Positions 1 through 6,403 of a DNA stretch of 9,358 bases are shown piece by piece. Position 1 is the stretch's first letter; the number at the start of each line of letters is the position of its first letter. This DNA comes from CAZCSY01 sp964501505 (lineage in GTDB: Bacteria; Omnitrophota; Gorgyraeia; Velamenicoccales; Velamenicoccaceae): positions 1-9,358 of the forward strand of contig CAZCSY010000062.1 of assembly GCA_964501505.1 (NCBI GenBank). The letters run 5' to 3'. Under the pieces are notes generated by a model that worked only from the letters and a program-made list of their open reading frames with translations, was not told the DNA's origin and did not search any database. Made by a program: the position numbers and the translations under genes.

Positions 1-542
1 ACCAGGCCGCCTCAGGCGCCGGCAGCAAGGCCGCGCAGGAGCTCTTTGACCAGACACGCAGCGTCCTGGACGGCCAGGCGGCCGTGCCGCAGGCGCTGGG
101 TCAGCGCATCGCGTTCAATCTCTTCCCGCACATCGGCGGTTTCGGCGAAGCGGCCTATACGAGCGAAGAGTGGAAGATGGCCAGAGAGACGCACAAGATC
201 TTCCACGATGCTAAAATAAAGATCTCGGCGACGACCGTGCGTGTTCCCGTCAAGACCGGTCACGGCGAGGCCGTCTACATCGAGTGCCGCCGGCCCGTGG
301 ATATCGACGCGGTCAGGAAGGCGTTTGCCGAGGCCCCCGGCGTGGTGGTGATCGATGATCCGGCGTCGTCACGTTATCCGATGCCGGTGGATGCCGAGGG
401 TCGTGACGAGGTCTTTGTCGGCCGCATCCGGAAAGATCCGTCGGATGAAAAGGCGCTGTGGCTGTGGGTCGTCGCGGATAACCTGCGCAAGGGGGCGGCG
501 ACGAACGCCGTGCAGATCGCGGAGCTGTTTGTGAAACGTTGA
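1..542 (+). CDS. asd: Aspartate-semialdehyde dehydrogenase, C-terminal part (5' end outside window)
   Basis: This enzyme reduces aspartyl phosphate to aspartate semialdehyde with NADPH, the branch point to lysine, diaminopimelate, threonine and methionine. The reading frame is open from the left edge and codes for about 179 visible residues. The first complete codons read QAASGAG, the segment after the conserved Thr-Tyr of the family, and bases 1-2 fit the end of that Tyr codon. Further family landmarks are FNLFPHIGGF, RVPVKTGHGEAV (the Arg/His active-site stretch, with Gly where many homologues have Ser), and the C-terminal DNLRKGAATNAVQIAEL. The catalytic Cys and NADP-binding domain lie upstream of the window. 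The C-terminus looks complete. The stop overlaps the left arm of an inverted repeat leading to truA. Assignment is by motif recognition and is very secure. Confidence 0.96.
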   Translation, partial: QAASGAGSKAAQELFDQTRSVLDGQAAVPQALGQRIAFNLFPHIGGFGEAAYTSEEWKMARETHKIFHDAKIKISATTVRVPVKTGHGEAVYIECRRPVDIDAVRKAFAEAPGVVVIDDPASSRYPMPVDAEGRDEVFVGRIRKDPSDEKALWLWVVADNLRKGAATNAVQIAELFVKR

Positions 543-617
543 CCCCGCAGCTTCTTGATACCGGGCCCCGCACTTTCTCTCGACCGATGTCCCGCAGAAG
601 GTGCGGGGTCTTTGTCT
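541..617 (+). terminator. Inverted repeat with two alternative left arms between asd and truA; possible weak terminator or truA leader hairpin
   Basis: The right arm at 601-610 (GTGCGGGGTC) can pair with either of two upstream segments: GACCCCGCA at 541-549 (9 bp perfect with 602-610) or CCCCGCAC at 566-573 (8 bp perfect with 601-608). A short T-rich run, TCTTTGTCT, follows at 609-617 and runs straight into the truA ATG at 618. The stem-plus-T layout resembles a weak intrinsic terminator after asd. The GGGG of the right arm is also the only purine-rich block at normal Shine-Dalgarno distance from truA, so folding would mask it. Which role applies cannot be decided from sequence alone. Confidence 0.45.
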
Positions 618-1415
618 ATGCGCACCTACAAGCTCACCCTCCAATACGATGGTTCGCGGTATGCCGGCTGGCAGCGCCAGACCCGGAGGAGAGGATCCGG
701 TTCCCGCCCTGCGCTCAGGACGCTCCAACAGGAGATCGAGGAGGCCCTTCAAAAAGTCCTTCGCCACAAGGTTTCCCTCGTGGCCTCGGGCCGCACGGAC
801 GCGGGGGTCCATGCGGTGGCCCAGGTCGCCCACTTTTCGTCCGTGCGCAGGGTCGATGCTTGGCGGCTCAAGGCGGCGCTCAACGGGATCCTGCCGCGGG
901 ATATCCGCGTTTCGGATATTGAGGAGGTTTCCGGGTCCTTTCACGCGCGCTTCACCACGCAGGCCAAGACGTACGTCTACGTTCTGTCCCTTGGCGCAAA
1001 GAAGAGTGCCTTTGAACTGCCGTGGGTGACGGGGGTGCCGTATGATCTGGATCTTCGGGCCATGCGCAGGGCCGCCGGGGTCTTGGTGGGACGCCACGAC
1101 TTCAAATCCTTTCAGGGGCATGACCGGGTCATCCGGGATTCTGTGACGCGTGTGGACGCGATCCGTATCACCAGGACAAAGGACAAGGCAGGTTTTCCGT
1201 TCCTCTCGGGTCGTACCTTTGTCATGATAGAGATCAGGGCCACCGGATTTCTGCGCGGGATGGTACGCAATATCGTCGGCACCCTGATCGACGTGGGCCG
1301 GGGCCGGTTGAAGGCAGACAACATGGCGAAGATCCTGCGCGGCCGTGACCGCCGGCTGGCCGGGCCGTGCGCGCCGGCGCGGGGACTGTTTCTAAAGGAC
1401 GTTTCTTATGCATAG
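618..1415 (+). CDS. truA: tRNA pseudouridine(38-40) synthase TruA
   Basis: TruA isomerises uridines 38, 39 and 40 of the tRNA anticodon arm to pseudouridine. The 265-residue product matches the usual family length of about 260-270. Landmarks in order are YDGSRYAGWQRQ (residues 10-21), ASGRTDAGVHA with the catalytic Asp at residue 61, KTYVY (117-121) with the conserved Tyr, FLRGMVRNIVGTL (211-223), and the C-terminal GPCAPARGLFL (249-259). I chose ATG 618 because homologues start a few residues before the YDG motif. The frame is open further upstream but the extension (from 555) looks unlike the family, and a TTG at 612 is also in frame. Compared with E. coli, about ten basic/glycine residues are added after WQRQ (residues 22-33). 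The gene overlaps the next by 8 bp, suggesting translational coupling. Confidence 0.96.
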   Translation: MRTYKLTLQYDGSRYAGWQRQTRRRGSGSRPALRTLQQEIEEALQKVLRHKVSLVASGRTDAGVHAVAQVAHFSSVRRVDAWRLKAALNGILPRDIRVSDIEEVSGSFHARFTTQAKTYVYVLSLGAKKSAFELPWVTGVPYDLDLRAMRRAAGVLVGRHDFKSFQGHDRVIRDSVTRVDAIRITRTKDKAGFPFLSGRTFVMIEIRATGFLRGMVRNIVGTLIDVGRGRLKADNMAKILRGRDRRLAGPCAPARGLFLKDVSYA

Positions 1416-2991
1416 GCAGGCCTTATTGGGGTTTATCCGCTCGCGGTTCTCCTCCCGCTGGGACTTCTACGCAGCGGTCTTTTTCTCCTCCTGGGTTCTC
1501 CTCCTGGTTCCGTCCTGGCCGCGCCTGCCGTACTTCATGGACATGTATTATCACCTTTCCGTGATGCGCGGTTTTCTGGATGCCGGCGGCTGGGTCGGTC
1601 ACGCGTTCTGGGAGGCGGCGCCGGTGGGTCGGCCGCACCTCTATCCGCCGCTCTTTCACTTTCTGGGCTGCGGCTTTCTGGGGCTGGGGCTTCCGGTCCT
1701 TTTCGTGGCGCGGCTTTTGGAGTTTCTGATCTATCCGCTCTTCCTCTTCGTCTTCTGGCGCGGGGCGCGGCGGCTCGCGTCGGACCGCATCGCCTTCTTG
1801 TTTCTCCTCATGCTGTCGGCGAGCGTCCCGCTGTACATTTACGTGATTGACAACGCGCCTTTTACCCTGGCCATGCTCTTTGGTTTCGGCGCGTACCTCC
1901 TGCATCACGAAGGGCGCTGGAAAGGGGCGGGCCTCCTGTTGACCGCCGCCTTCTACACGCACACGCTGATGTCGGCGCTGACGGCTGCGGCCTTTCTGGC
2001 CGGCGGCGTCGTCGAAGACAAGAGGGGCTTTCGCCGGGCAGCAGCGTCTTTGTTGTTAGGGCTGGTCCTCGCCGCGCCCTTGTTCATGCATCAATGGGCG
2101 TTTCGGTCTTTTTTCGTTTTCCGCAGGGCCTTGGAGTTTTATTCGGCACAGATCAGTATCCCCTTGTATCTGCTGGCGGCCCTGGGTGCGGGCAGGGCTG
2201 TGCGGCCGGACAAGGGCGGTCGCTATTTTGCCGTGCTCTACGCCGTCCTGGCCATGCTGTGGTGGACAAACCGGGACCGCTTCCTGTCAGGACAAGGTGT
2301 CATCCCTTTGTGTTATTTTGCAGCCACGGCCCTGGACTTTGGCTGGGAGCGGGTCGTCTCGAAAGGCCTGTCCACGCGCTGGGGCTTTTGGCTCCTTGTG
2401 ACCGGTATCTTTTTTGTGGCCACCCCTCAGATAGAACTCGCAGCATCCCACCCTTCGATGCGCGCCCAGACCTCGATGCGGGTCCGGATTTCTTCTGCCT
2501 TGCGGGACATGGGCGGGGTCGAGGGACCCGCCAGCATAAAGGCGAAGACATTGTATCACCCCCGATTTGTGCAGGAGTTGGTCGATGAGATCAGGGTCAG
2601 GACGCGGCCGGATGACATCCTCTATTCTAACTTCCCGTATGCGGGAGGGATGGTGGCGGTCCTGTCGCACCGGGCGACATCCACCTTCATGTTGTCGGAG
2701 GTGCATCCCTGGATGTCTTTTGACGCGAAACGGGCGGCAAAGTGGATCGTTTGGTTCAAGGAGCCCTCGGGGGAGCCCGGCATGCATCCGGATGATCCCC
2801 TGTCTTCTTACGGTCTTGTTCGAGTAGCCGAAACGGAGTTAGCCTGGATCTTTCAGAACCCTGAGGCTCGTGTCGGTCGACAGGTAAGACCGGCCCTCTG
2901 CGGCTGGTCTTTTGTCCTCTTTTGCGTGTTTTTGTGGTTTTTCGTCTACCTTGTGGAAGAGAACCGCTTCCGGCGGAAAAGTCAAAAATAG
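1408..2991 (+). CDS. Polytopic membrane protein of unknown function, GT-C glycosyltransferase-like N-terminus
   Basis: I do not recognise this 527-residue protein as a named family. About eleven hydrophobic stretches suitable for membrane helices lie at roughly 20-40, 86-117 (two), 127-147, 151-165, 173-200, 210-228, 246-262, 271-287, 295-312, 325-342 and 497-516. Residues 343-496 form a soluble-looking domain before the last helix, and the tail is basic. After the first helix comes DMYYHL (45-50), then RPHLYPPLFHFL (75-86). An acidic residue with aromatic/His neighbours in the first outer loop and a YPP motif is the layout of GT-C enzymes that use lipid-linked sugars, and of the related membrane proteins annotated as PTPS-related. 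The later PDDILYSNFPYAGG (401-414) also resembles soluble parts of such proteins. Glycosyl transfer is therefore an inference only. The ATG lies inside the 3' end of truA, and the rplM promoter starts 2 bp after the stop. Confidence 0.85.
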   Translation: MHRQALLGFIRSRFSSRWDFYAAVFFSSWVLLLVPSWPRLPYFMDMYYHLSVMRGFLDAGGWVGHAFWEAAPVGRPHLYPPLFHFLGCGFLGLGLPVLFVARLLEFLIYPLFLFVFWRGARRLASDRIAFLFLLMLSASVPLYIYVIDNAPFTLAMLFGFGAYLLHHEGRWKGAGLLLTAAFYTHTLMSALTAAAFLAGGVVEDKRGFRRAAASLLLGLVLAAPLFMHQWAFRSFFVFRRALEFYSAQISIPLYLLAALGAGRAVRPDKGGRYFAVLYAVLAMLWWTNRDRFLSGQGVIPLCYFAATALDFGWERVVSKGLSTRWGFWLLVTGIFFVATPQIELAASHPSMRAQTSMRVRISSALRDMGGVEGPASIKAKTLYHPRFVQELVDEIRVRTRPDDILYSNFPYAGGMVAVLSHRATSTFMLSEVHPWMSFDAKRAAKWIVWFKEPSGEPGMHPDDPLSSYGLVRVAETELAWIFQNPEARVGRQVRPALCGWSFVLFCVFLWFFVYLVEENRFRRKSQK

Positions 2992-2993
2992 GA

Positions 2994-3021
2994 TTGACAT
3001 AATCGAGGCATATGTTATAAT
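2994..3021 (+). promoter_or_regulatory. Consensus sigma-70 type promoter for rplM-rpsI
   Basis: TTGACA at 2994-2999 and TATAAT at 3016-3021 are both perfect consensus hexamers with a 16-bp spacer. A TG one base before the -10 box (3013-3014) gives an extended -10 element. The interval is strikingly AT-rich against the GC-rich surroundings. Transcription would start about 7 bases after the -10 box, near 3028, only about 3 bases before the rplM ATG at 3031. The promoter lies just after the stop codon of the membrane-protein gene and marks the ribosomal pair as its own transcription unit. Confidence 0.88.
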
Positions 3022-3030
3022 TTGCGCTCT

Positions 3031-3468
3031 ATGAAAACGTTCGTTCCTAAGAAGCAGGAGTTGGCTGCAAGCCGGCGCTGGTATCTGGTCGATGCCAACG
3101 GGGTGATCCTCGGCCGCATGGCCGCGCGCGTGGCCTCGATCATCAGGGGAAAGCACAAGCCGACGTACGTGCCCCATATGGATACGGGTGACTATGTCGT
3201 TGTGATCAATGCCCGGAAGGTCCGCGTCACGGGCCGTAAGCTTAAGGAGAAGCAGTACTTACGCTTTTCGGGCTATCCGGGCGGGTTGAAGCGTATTTCT
3301 CTCGAAGTGATGCTGAGGAGTAAACCGACCGAGGTCATCAAGTCCGCGGTTCGCCGCATGTTGCCGGCAGGGCCTTTGTATCGCGACATGCTCAAGAAGC
3401 TTAAGATATACGCGGATGCCGAGCATCCGTTCAAGAAGGTAAATTTCGTCAACCTGGAGATTAAATAG
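3031..3468 (+). CDS. rplM: 50S ribosomal protein L13
   Basis: L13 is an early-assembling 23S rRNA-binding protein of the large subunit. The product has 145 residues, normal for the family. It starts MKTFVPKK, the typical bacterial L13 N-terminus, and contains GKHKPTYVPHMDTGDYVVVINA (40-61; key residues Lys43, His49, Asp51, Asp54), TGRK (67-70), FSGYPGGLK (79-87) and a late MLPAGPLYRDMLKKLKIY segment (110-127). ATG 3031 is chosen because it begins exactly at the conserved N-terminus; an in-frame TTG at 3022 falls within the promoter region. No Shine-Dalgarno sequence precedes the ATG (the ten bases are TTTGCGCTCT), which fits a leaderless or nearly leaderless message from the adjacent promoter. 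rpsI follows after one base. Confidence 0.98.
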   Translation: MKTFVPKKQELAASRRWYLVDANGVILGRMAARVASIIRGKHKPTYVPHMDTGDYVVVINARKVRVTGRKLKEKQYLRFSGYPGGLKRISLEVMLRSKPTEVIKSAVRRMLPAGPLYRDMLKKLKIYADAEHPFKKVNFVNLEIK

Positions 3469-3469
3469 C

Positions 3470-3871
3470 ATGGTGGAACAGAACAATATCTTCAAGGCAA
3501 CGGGAAGGCGCAAGGAGGCCACGGCGCGCGTGCGCCTGGTCACGCCCGGACAGGGCCGCATCACCGTCAACAAGAGACCCTATGAGGCTTATTTCCTGCG
3601 CGAGACAGACCGTCTGCTCATCAACCAGCCGTTCGTGGTGACCAACACGGTCAATAAGTTCGACGTGCAGGCCCTGGTGGACGGCGGCGGCGTGAGCGGA
3701 CAGGCGGGAGCCTTGCGCCATGGGATCTCGCGCGCGCTGGGCATGGCCGATACCGAATATCGCTTGCTCCTGCGCAAGGGGGGTTTCTTGACGCGGGACC
3801 CGCGCATGAAAGAGAGAAAGAAGTACGGCCAGAAGGGGGCGCGCAAGCGCTTCCAGTGGACGAAGCGTTAA
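3470..3871 (+). CDS. rpsI: 30S ribosomal protein S9
   Basis: S9 binds the 3' major domain of 16S rRNA, and its C-terminal Lys-Arg reaches the P-site tRNA anticodon. The 133-residue product has the family signatures ATGRRKEATARVRL (10-23), GQGRITVN (27-34), GGGVSGQAGALRHGISRAL (72-90), LTRDPRMKERKKYG (107-120) and the basic tail ending in TKR. The ATG is separated from the rplM stop by a single base, with a weak GGAG (3456-3459) inside the end of rplM at 10 bases distance, so coupled translation with rplM is likely. The rplM-rpsI pair is conserved across bacteria. A strong intrinsic terminator lies 26 bases after the stop. Confidence 0.98.
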   Translation: MVEQNNIFKATGRRKEATARVRLVTPGQGRITVNKRPYEAYFLRETDRLLINQPFVVTNTVNKFDVQALVDGGGVSGQAGALRHGISRALGMADTEYRLLLRKGGFLTRDPRMKERKKYGQKGARKRFQWTKR

Positions 3872-3897
3872 CGTCTGACTGACAGAGGAATTCCCCA

Positions 3898-3928
3898 AGC
3901 CGCCGGCTTCCCCGGCGGCTGTTTTATT
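3898..3928 (+). terminator. Intrinsic terminator after rpsI
   Basis: AGCCGCCGG at 3898-3906 pairs perfectly over 9 bp with CCGGCGGCT at 3912-3920, leaving a 5-base loop (CTTCC). The stem is followed by GTTTTATT. This is a textbook rho-independent terminator and closes the rplM-rpsI unit. The stretch 3929-4035 that follows has no gene or repeat I can support. Confidence 0.9.
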
Positions 3929-4035
3929 GTGGCGGCCCTGCCGGACAGGAGGCTGCCTCTAGCGTCAGACGAACTCCAGCGGGGAAGCGTGACGGGCTGC
4001 CGACGGAGGAAGGGAGAGTTCTCGACGAAAAAACC

Positions 4036-4064
4036 TTGACGTTACGATTATTTTAGCATACCAT
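4036..4064 (+). promoter_or_regulatory. Probable sigma-70 type promoter of the arg operon
   Basis: TTGACG at 4036-4041 (5 of 6 consensus) and TACCAT at 4059-4064 (4 of 6) are separated by 17 bp, inside a sharply AT-rich island (about 4026-4086). The predicted start, near 4071, gives a leader of about 45 bases that includes a good ribosome binding site for argC. I could not identify a convincing ArgR-type operator. The -10 box is imperfect, so another start in the same AT-rich island is possible. Confidence 0.55.
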
Positions 4065-4102
4065 GAAAAGAAGCAATTTTGAAATTGTCGCCGAGAAAAC
4101 GA

Positions 4103-4109
4103 AAGGAAG
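4103..4109 (+). promoter_or_regulatory. Ribosome binding site of argC
   Basis: AAAGGAAG (about 4102-4109) gives a purine-rich Shine-Dalgarno block 6 bases before ATG 4116. It fixes the argC start and shows that this genome uses canonical ribosome binding sites, in contrast to rplM. Confidence 0.8.
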
Positions 4110-4115
4110 ATACGC

Positions 4116-5138
4116 ATGTTACGCATAGGGATTATCGGGGCCAAAGGCTTCGGGGGTGAAGAGCTGATACGGCTGCTCGTGAACCACCCCCACGTGCGTC
4201 TGACGTATCTGTCGGATCTCGTCAAGGAGCCGGCGCCGATCACCGAGAGCCTGCCGCAGTTTGCCGGACGGGTGGACCTGAATTGCGAACCCTTCGACGC
4301 GAAGAAGGCCGCCGAGCGCTGTGACCTCGCCTTTCTCGCCCTGCCGCACACGGTGTCGATGACATTGGCGCCCCAGCTGGCGGCCCGGGGCAGGAAGATC
4401 GTGGATCTCAGCGCCGACTACCGGTTGCACGACGTCGCCGTCTACGCCGCTTATTACAAGACGTCCCATAAGGACAAGGCGAACCTGAAGAGGGCCGTCT
4501 ATGGCCTGCCCGAACTGTACCGGGAAAAGATCAAGAAGGCCGCCTTTGTCGCCAATCCGGGCTGTTACCCGACGGCGGCCATCCTGGGGATCGTCCCGGC
4601 GCTGGCTGCCGGGATCGTGGACCCGCAGGATATCATCATCGACGCCAAGTCGGGCGTGACAGGCGCCGGAAAGAAGGCCGGGTTCGAATTTTCTTTCACG
4701 CAGCTCGACGGCGACTTCAGGGGGTATCGTTTCATCCGGCACCAGCACGCCCCTGAGATCGATCAGGAACTTTCCCGGGTTGCCGCGAAGAAGATAAAGG
4801 TCGTCTTTTGCCCGCACCTCTTGCCGGTGCGGCGGGGGATCTATGAGACGATCTACCTGAGGCTCAAGAGATCCGCTGCCCCCGAGAAGATCCATGGGCT
4901 CTATAAGAAGTTTTACAAGACCGAACCCTTTGTCCGGGTTCGGGGGGTGGACGTCCTGCCGCAGCTGCGGCACGTTGTGGAGACGAACTATTGCGACATC
5001 GGTCTCGCCGTCGATGCCGGGCACAGACGGCTCATTGTCGTGGCGGCCATCGACAACCTGGTCAAGGGCGCTTCGGGTCAGGCCGTCCAGAACATGAACC
5101 TCATGTGCGGCTTTCCGGAGTCTAGCGCGCTTTTATGA
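4116..5138 (+). CDS. argC: N-acetyl-gamma-glutamyl-phosphate reductase
   Basis: ArgC reduces N-acetylglutamyl phosphate to the semialdehyde with NADPH, the third step of arginine synthesis. The 340-residue length is normal. The N-terminal nucleotide-binding loop is IIGAKGFGGEELIRLL (6-21), where many homologues read GATGYTGxEL. The catalytic Cys is residue 150 in ANPGCYPTAAILG, SGVTGAGKK follows at 179-187, and HQHAPEI (209-215) supplies the conserved His. DNLVKGASGQAVQNMNL (313-329) is the typical C-terminal signature. It is the first gene of the arg operon, with its own promoter and ribosome binding site, and its stop overlaps the argJ start in an ATGA (5135-5138). The order argC-argJ supports the specific identity over related semialdehyde dehydrogenases. 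Confidence 0.97.
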   Translation: MLRIGIIGAKGFGGEELIRLLVNHPHVRLTYLSDLVKEPAPITESLPQFAGRVDLNCEPFDAKKAAERCDLAFLALPHTVSMTLAPQLAARGRKIVDLSADYRLHDVAVYAAYYKTSHKDKANLKRAVYGLPELYREKIKKAAFVANPGCYPTAAILGIVPALAAGIVDPQDIIIDAKSGVTGAGKKAGFEFSFTQLDGDFRGYRFIRHQHAPEIDQELSRVAAKKIKVVFCPHLLPVRRGIYETIYLRLKRSAAPEKIHGLYKKFYKTEPFVRVRGVDVLPQLRHVVETNYCDIGLAVDAGHRRLIVVAAIDNLVKGASGQAVQNMNLMCGFPESSALL

Positions 5139-6331
5139 AGCTCATCCTGAATTCGGGGCATCTTCCGCAGGGATTTCTGGCGGCCGCTGTTGCGGCTGGC
5201 ATCAAGCGCCGGGGCAGGCGCGACCTGGGCTTGCTTTATTGCGGCGTCCCCTGTGCCGCCGCCGCTTTATTTACCACCAACAGGAACCAGTCCGCACCAC
5301 GCCAGGTGAGCCGTAGGCATCTGGCCCGAGGGAAGATCCAGGCCCTGATCGTCAACAGCGGCAATGCCAACTGCATGACGGGTACGAAGGGTATCCGAGC
5401 GGCTGAGGCGATGGCTTCTGCGGCGGCCTCGGCCTTGCGCCTGAGTCCGTCGCAGGTGCTGGTTGCGTCCACGGGAATTATCGGCCGGCAGATGCCCGTT
5501 GATCGCGCGGTCCGGGCCGTGCCCAGGCTGGTTGAGGATCTGGATGACCGCGGTCTCTCCCGAATGGCCGAAGCGATACGGACAACGGACACCTTCAGCA
5601 AGGAGGTACGGGTTTCTTTTTCTATCGGCGGCCGGCGGGCCACCGTGTGCGGCATCGCTAAGGGCGCAGGCATGATCGCCCCACGGATGCGGCTGGCCAC
5701 GATGCTCTCTTTTATCGTGACCGACGCCGCGATAGCGCAAGGGACCTTGAGGAAGGCCCTGGCGGATGCCGTGGCGCGCTCCTTCAACGCGATCACCGTT
5801 GACGGCTGCATGAGCACGAACGACACGGTCGTGGCGCTGGCCAACGGACTGGCCGCCAATAAGACGATCGTGGCGGGCTCGCGGGATTACGGCATATTTT
5901 TAAAGGTTCTGCGGGAAGTCTGTGTCGCGTTGGCCCGGATGATCGTGCGGGATGCCGAGGGCGCGACAAAGTTCATCGCGATCAACGTGAGGAGGGCGGT
6001 GAGCGATAATGAGGCCGAAGCGCTCGCCTTCGCCGTCGCGAACTCGGCGCTCTTTAAGTGCGCGATGTTCGGTTCGGATCCTAACTGGGGCCGCATCGCC
6101 GCGGCGCTGGGCGCGGTCGGCGCGCGTCTGGATTGGCAAAAGATGACGATCGCGTTGAACGGTGTCTTTGTCTTCAGGAGGGGCAGGCCCGTGGTCTTCA
6201 AAAAGAGGGGCATGCTGAGGGGGCGGGATATCGACGTGACGATCGACCTGGCCCAGGGCCGGGGCGGGAAGCGCGTCTGGACCTCCGATTTATCGTACGG
6301 CTACGTGCGGATCAACGCGGCATATAATTGA
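5135..6331 (+). CDS. argJ: Glutamate N-acetyltransferase / ornithine acetyltransferase (self-cleaving)
   Basis: ArgJ moves the acetyl group from N-acetylornithine to glutamate; some members also acetylate glutamate from acetyl-CoA. The 398-residue product is of normal length. Landmarks are the N-terminal PQGFLAAAVAAGIK (11-24), IVNSGNANCMTG (72-83), STGIIG (112-117, the oxyanion-forming Thr-Gly), KGAGMIAP (176-183), ATMLSF (188-193) with Thr189 as the expected cleavage nucleophile, SNDTV-like STNDTV (227-232), GSDPNWGRI (313-321) and DLSYGYVRINAAY near the end. The stretch between Pro183 and Ala188 is RMRL, two residues longer than the PNMATML form I know from the family. Mono- or bifunctionality cannot be read from sequence by eye. 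The start overlaps the argC stop by 4 bp; a GGAG at 5117-5120 is rather distant, so coupled translation is likely. Confidence 0.96.
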   Translation: MKLILNSGHLPQGFLAAAVAAGIKRRGRRDLGLLYCGVPCAAAALFTTNRNQSAPRQVSRRHLARGKIQALIVNSGNANCMTGTKGIRAAEAMASAAASALRLSPSQVLVASTGIIGRQMPVDRAVRAVPRLVEDLDDRGLSRMAEAIRTTDTFSKEVRVSFSIGGRRATVCGIAKGAGMIAPRMRLATMLSFIVTDAAIAQGTLRKALADAVARSFNAITVDGCMSTNDTVVALANGLAANKTIVAGSRDYGIFLKVLREVCVALARMIVRDAEGATKFIAINVRRAVSDNEAEALAFAVANSALFKCAMFGSDPNWGRIAAALGAVGARLDWQKMTIALNGVFVFRRGRPVVFKKRGMLRGRDIDVTIDLAQGRGGKRVWTSDLSYGYVRINAAYN

Positions 6332-6371
6332 GCACCCCGGATTTCGGGAATCCCAAAGGGGAAATCCGGGG
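6332..6371 (+). repeat. Hairpin 1 of a duplicated pair between argJ and argB
   Basis: CCCCGGATTT at 6335-6344 pairs perfectly over 10 bp with AAATCCGGGG at 6362-6371, with a 17-base loop. It begins directly after the argJ stop and is followed by GGCTGTTTA, a weak T run like the one after the rpsI terminator. The left part GCACCCCGGAT (6332-6342) recurs exactly at 6404-6414 and the right part ATCCGGGG (6364-6371) at 6437-6444. It could be a weak terminator, an attenuator element or an mRNA processing/stability hairpin. Confidence 0.7.
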
Positions 6372-6403
6372 GGCTGTTTACGGGAAAGTACATAACGTTT
6401 TAT

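Noticed and set aside
369..1121. A 250-codon open frame on the - strand across asd and truA
   Set aside because: Antisense to two well-supported genes, low-complexity composition and no family motif.
1483..1507. Two copies of TTCTCCTCCTGG spaced 13 bases apart in the membrane-protein gene
   Set aside because: The copies are in different reading frames and lie in pyrimidine-rich codons for a hydrophobic helix; best explained by composition.
3022..3030. In-frame TTG start for rplM at 3022
   Set aside because: It would sit immediately at the -10 box, upstream of the likely transcription start, and adds residues before the conserved MKTFVPKK N-terminus.
3872..3971. Inverted repeat CGTCTGAC (3872-3879) and GTCAGACG (3964-3971) flanking the rpsI terminator
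   Set aside because: Only 8 bp with an 84-base separation; a match of this size is expected by chance in a gap this long, and nothing else supports an element.
3965..4351. A 128-codon - strand frame that begins in argC and covers the gap upstream
   Set aside because: It has no recognisable motif, overlaps the argC start and promoter, and most of it is antisense to coding sequence.
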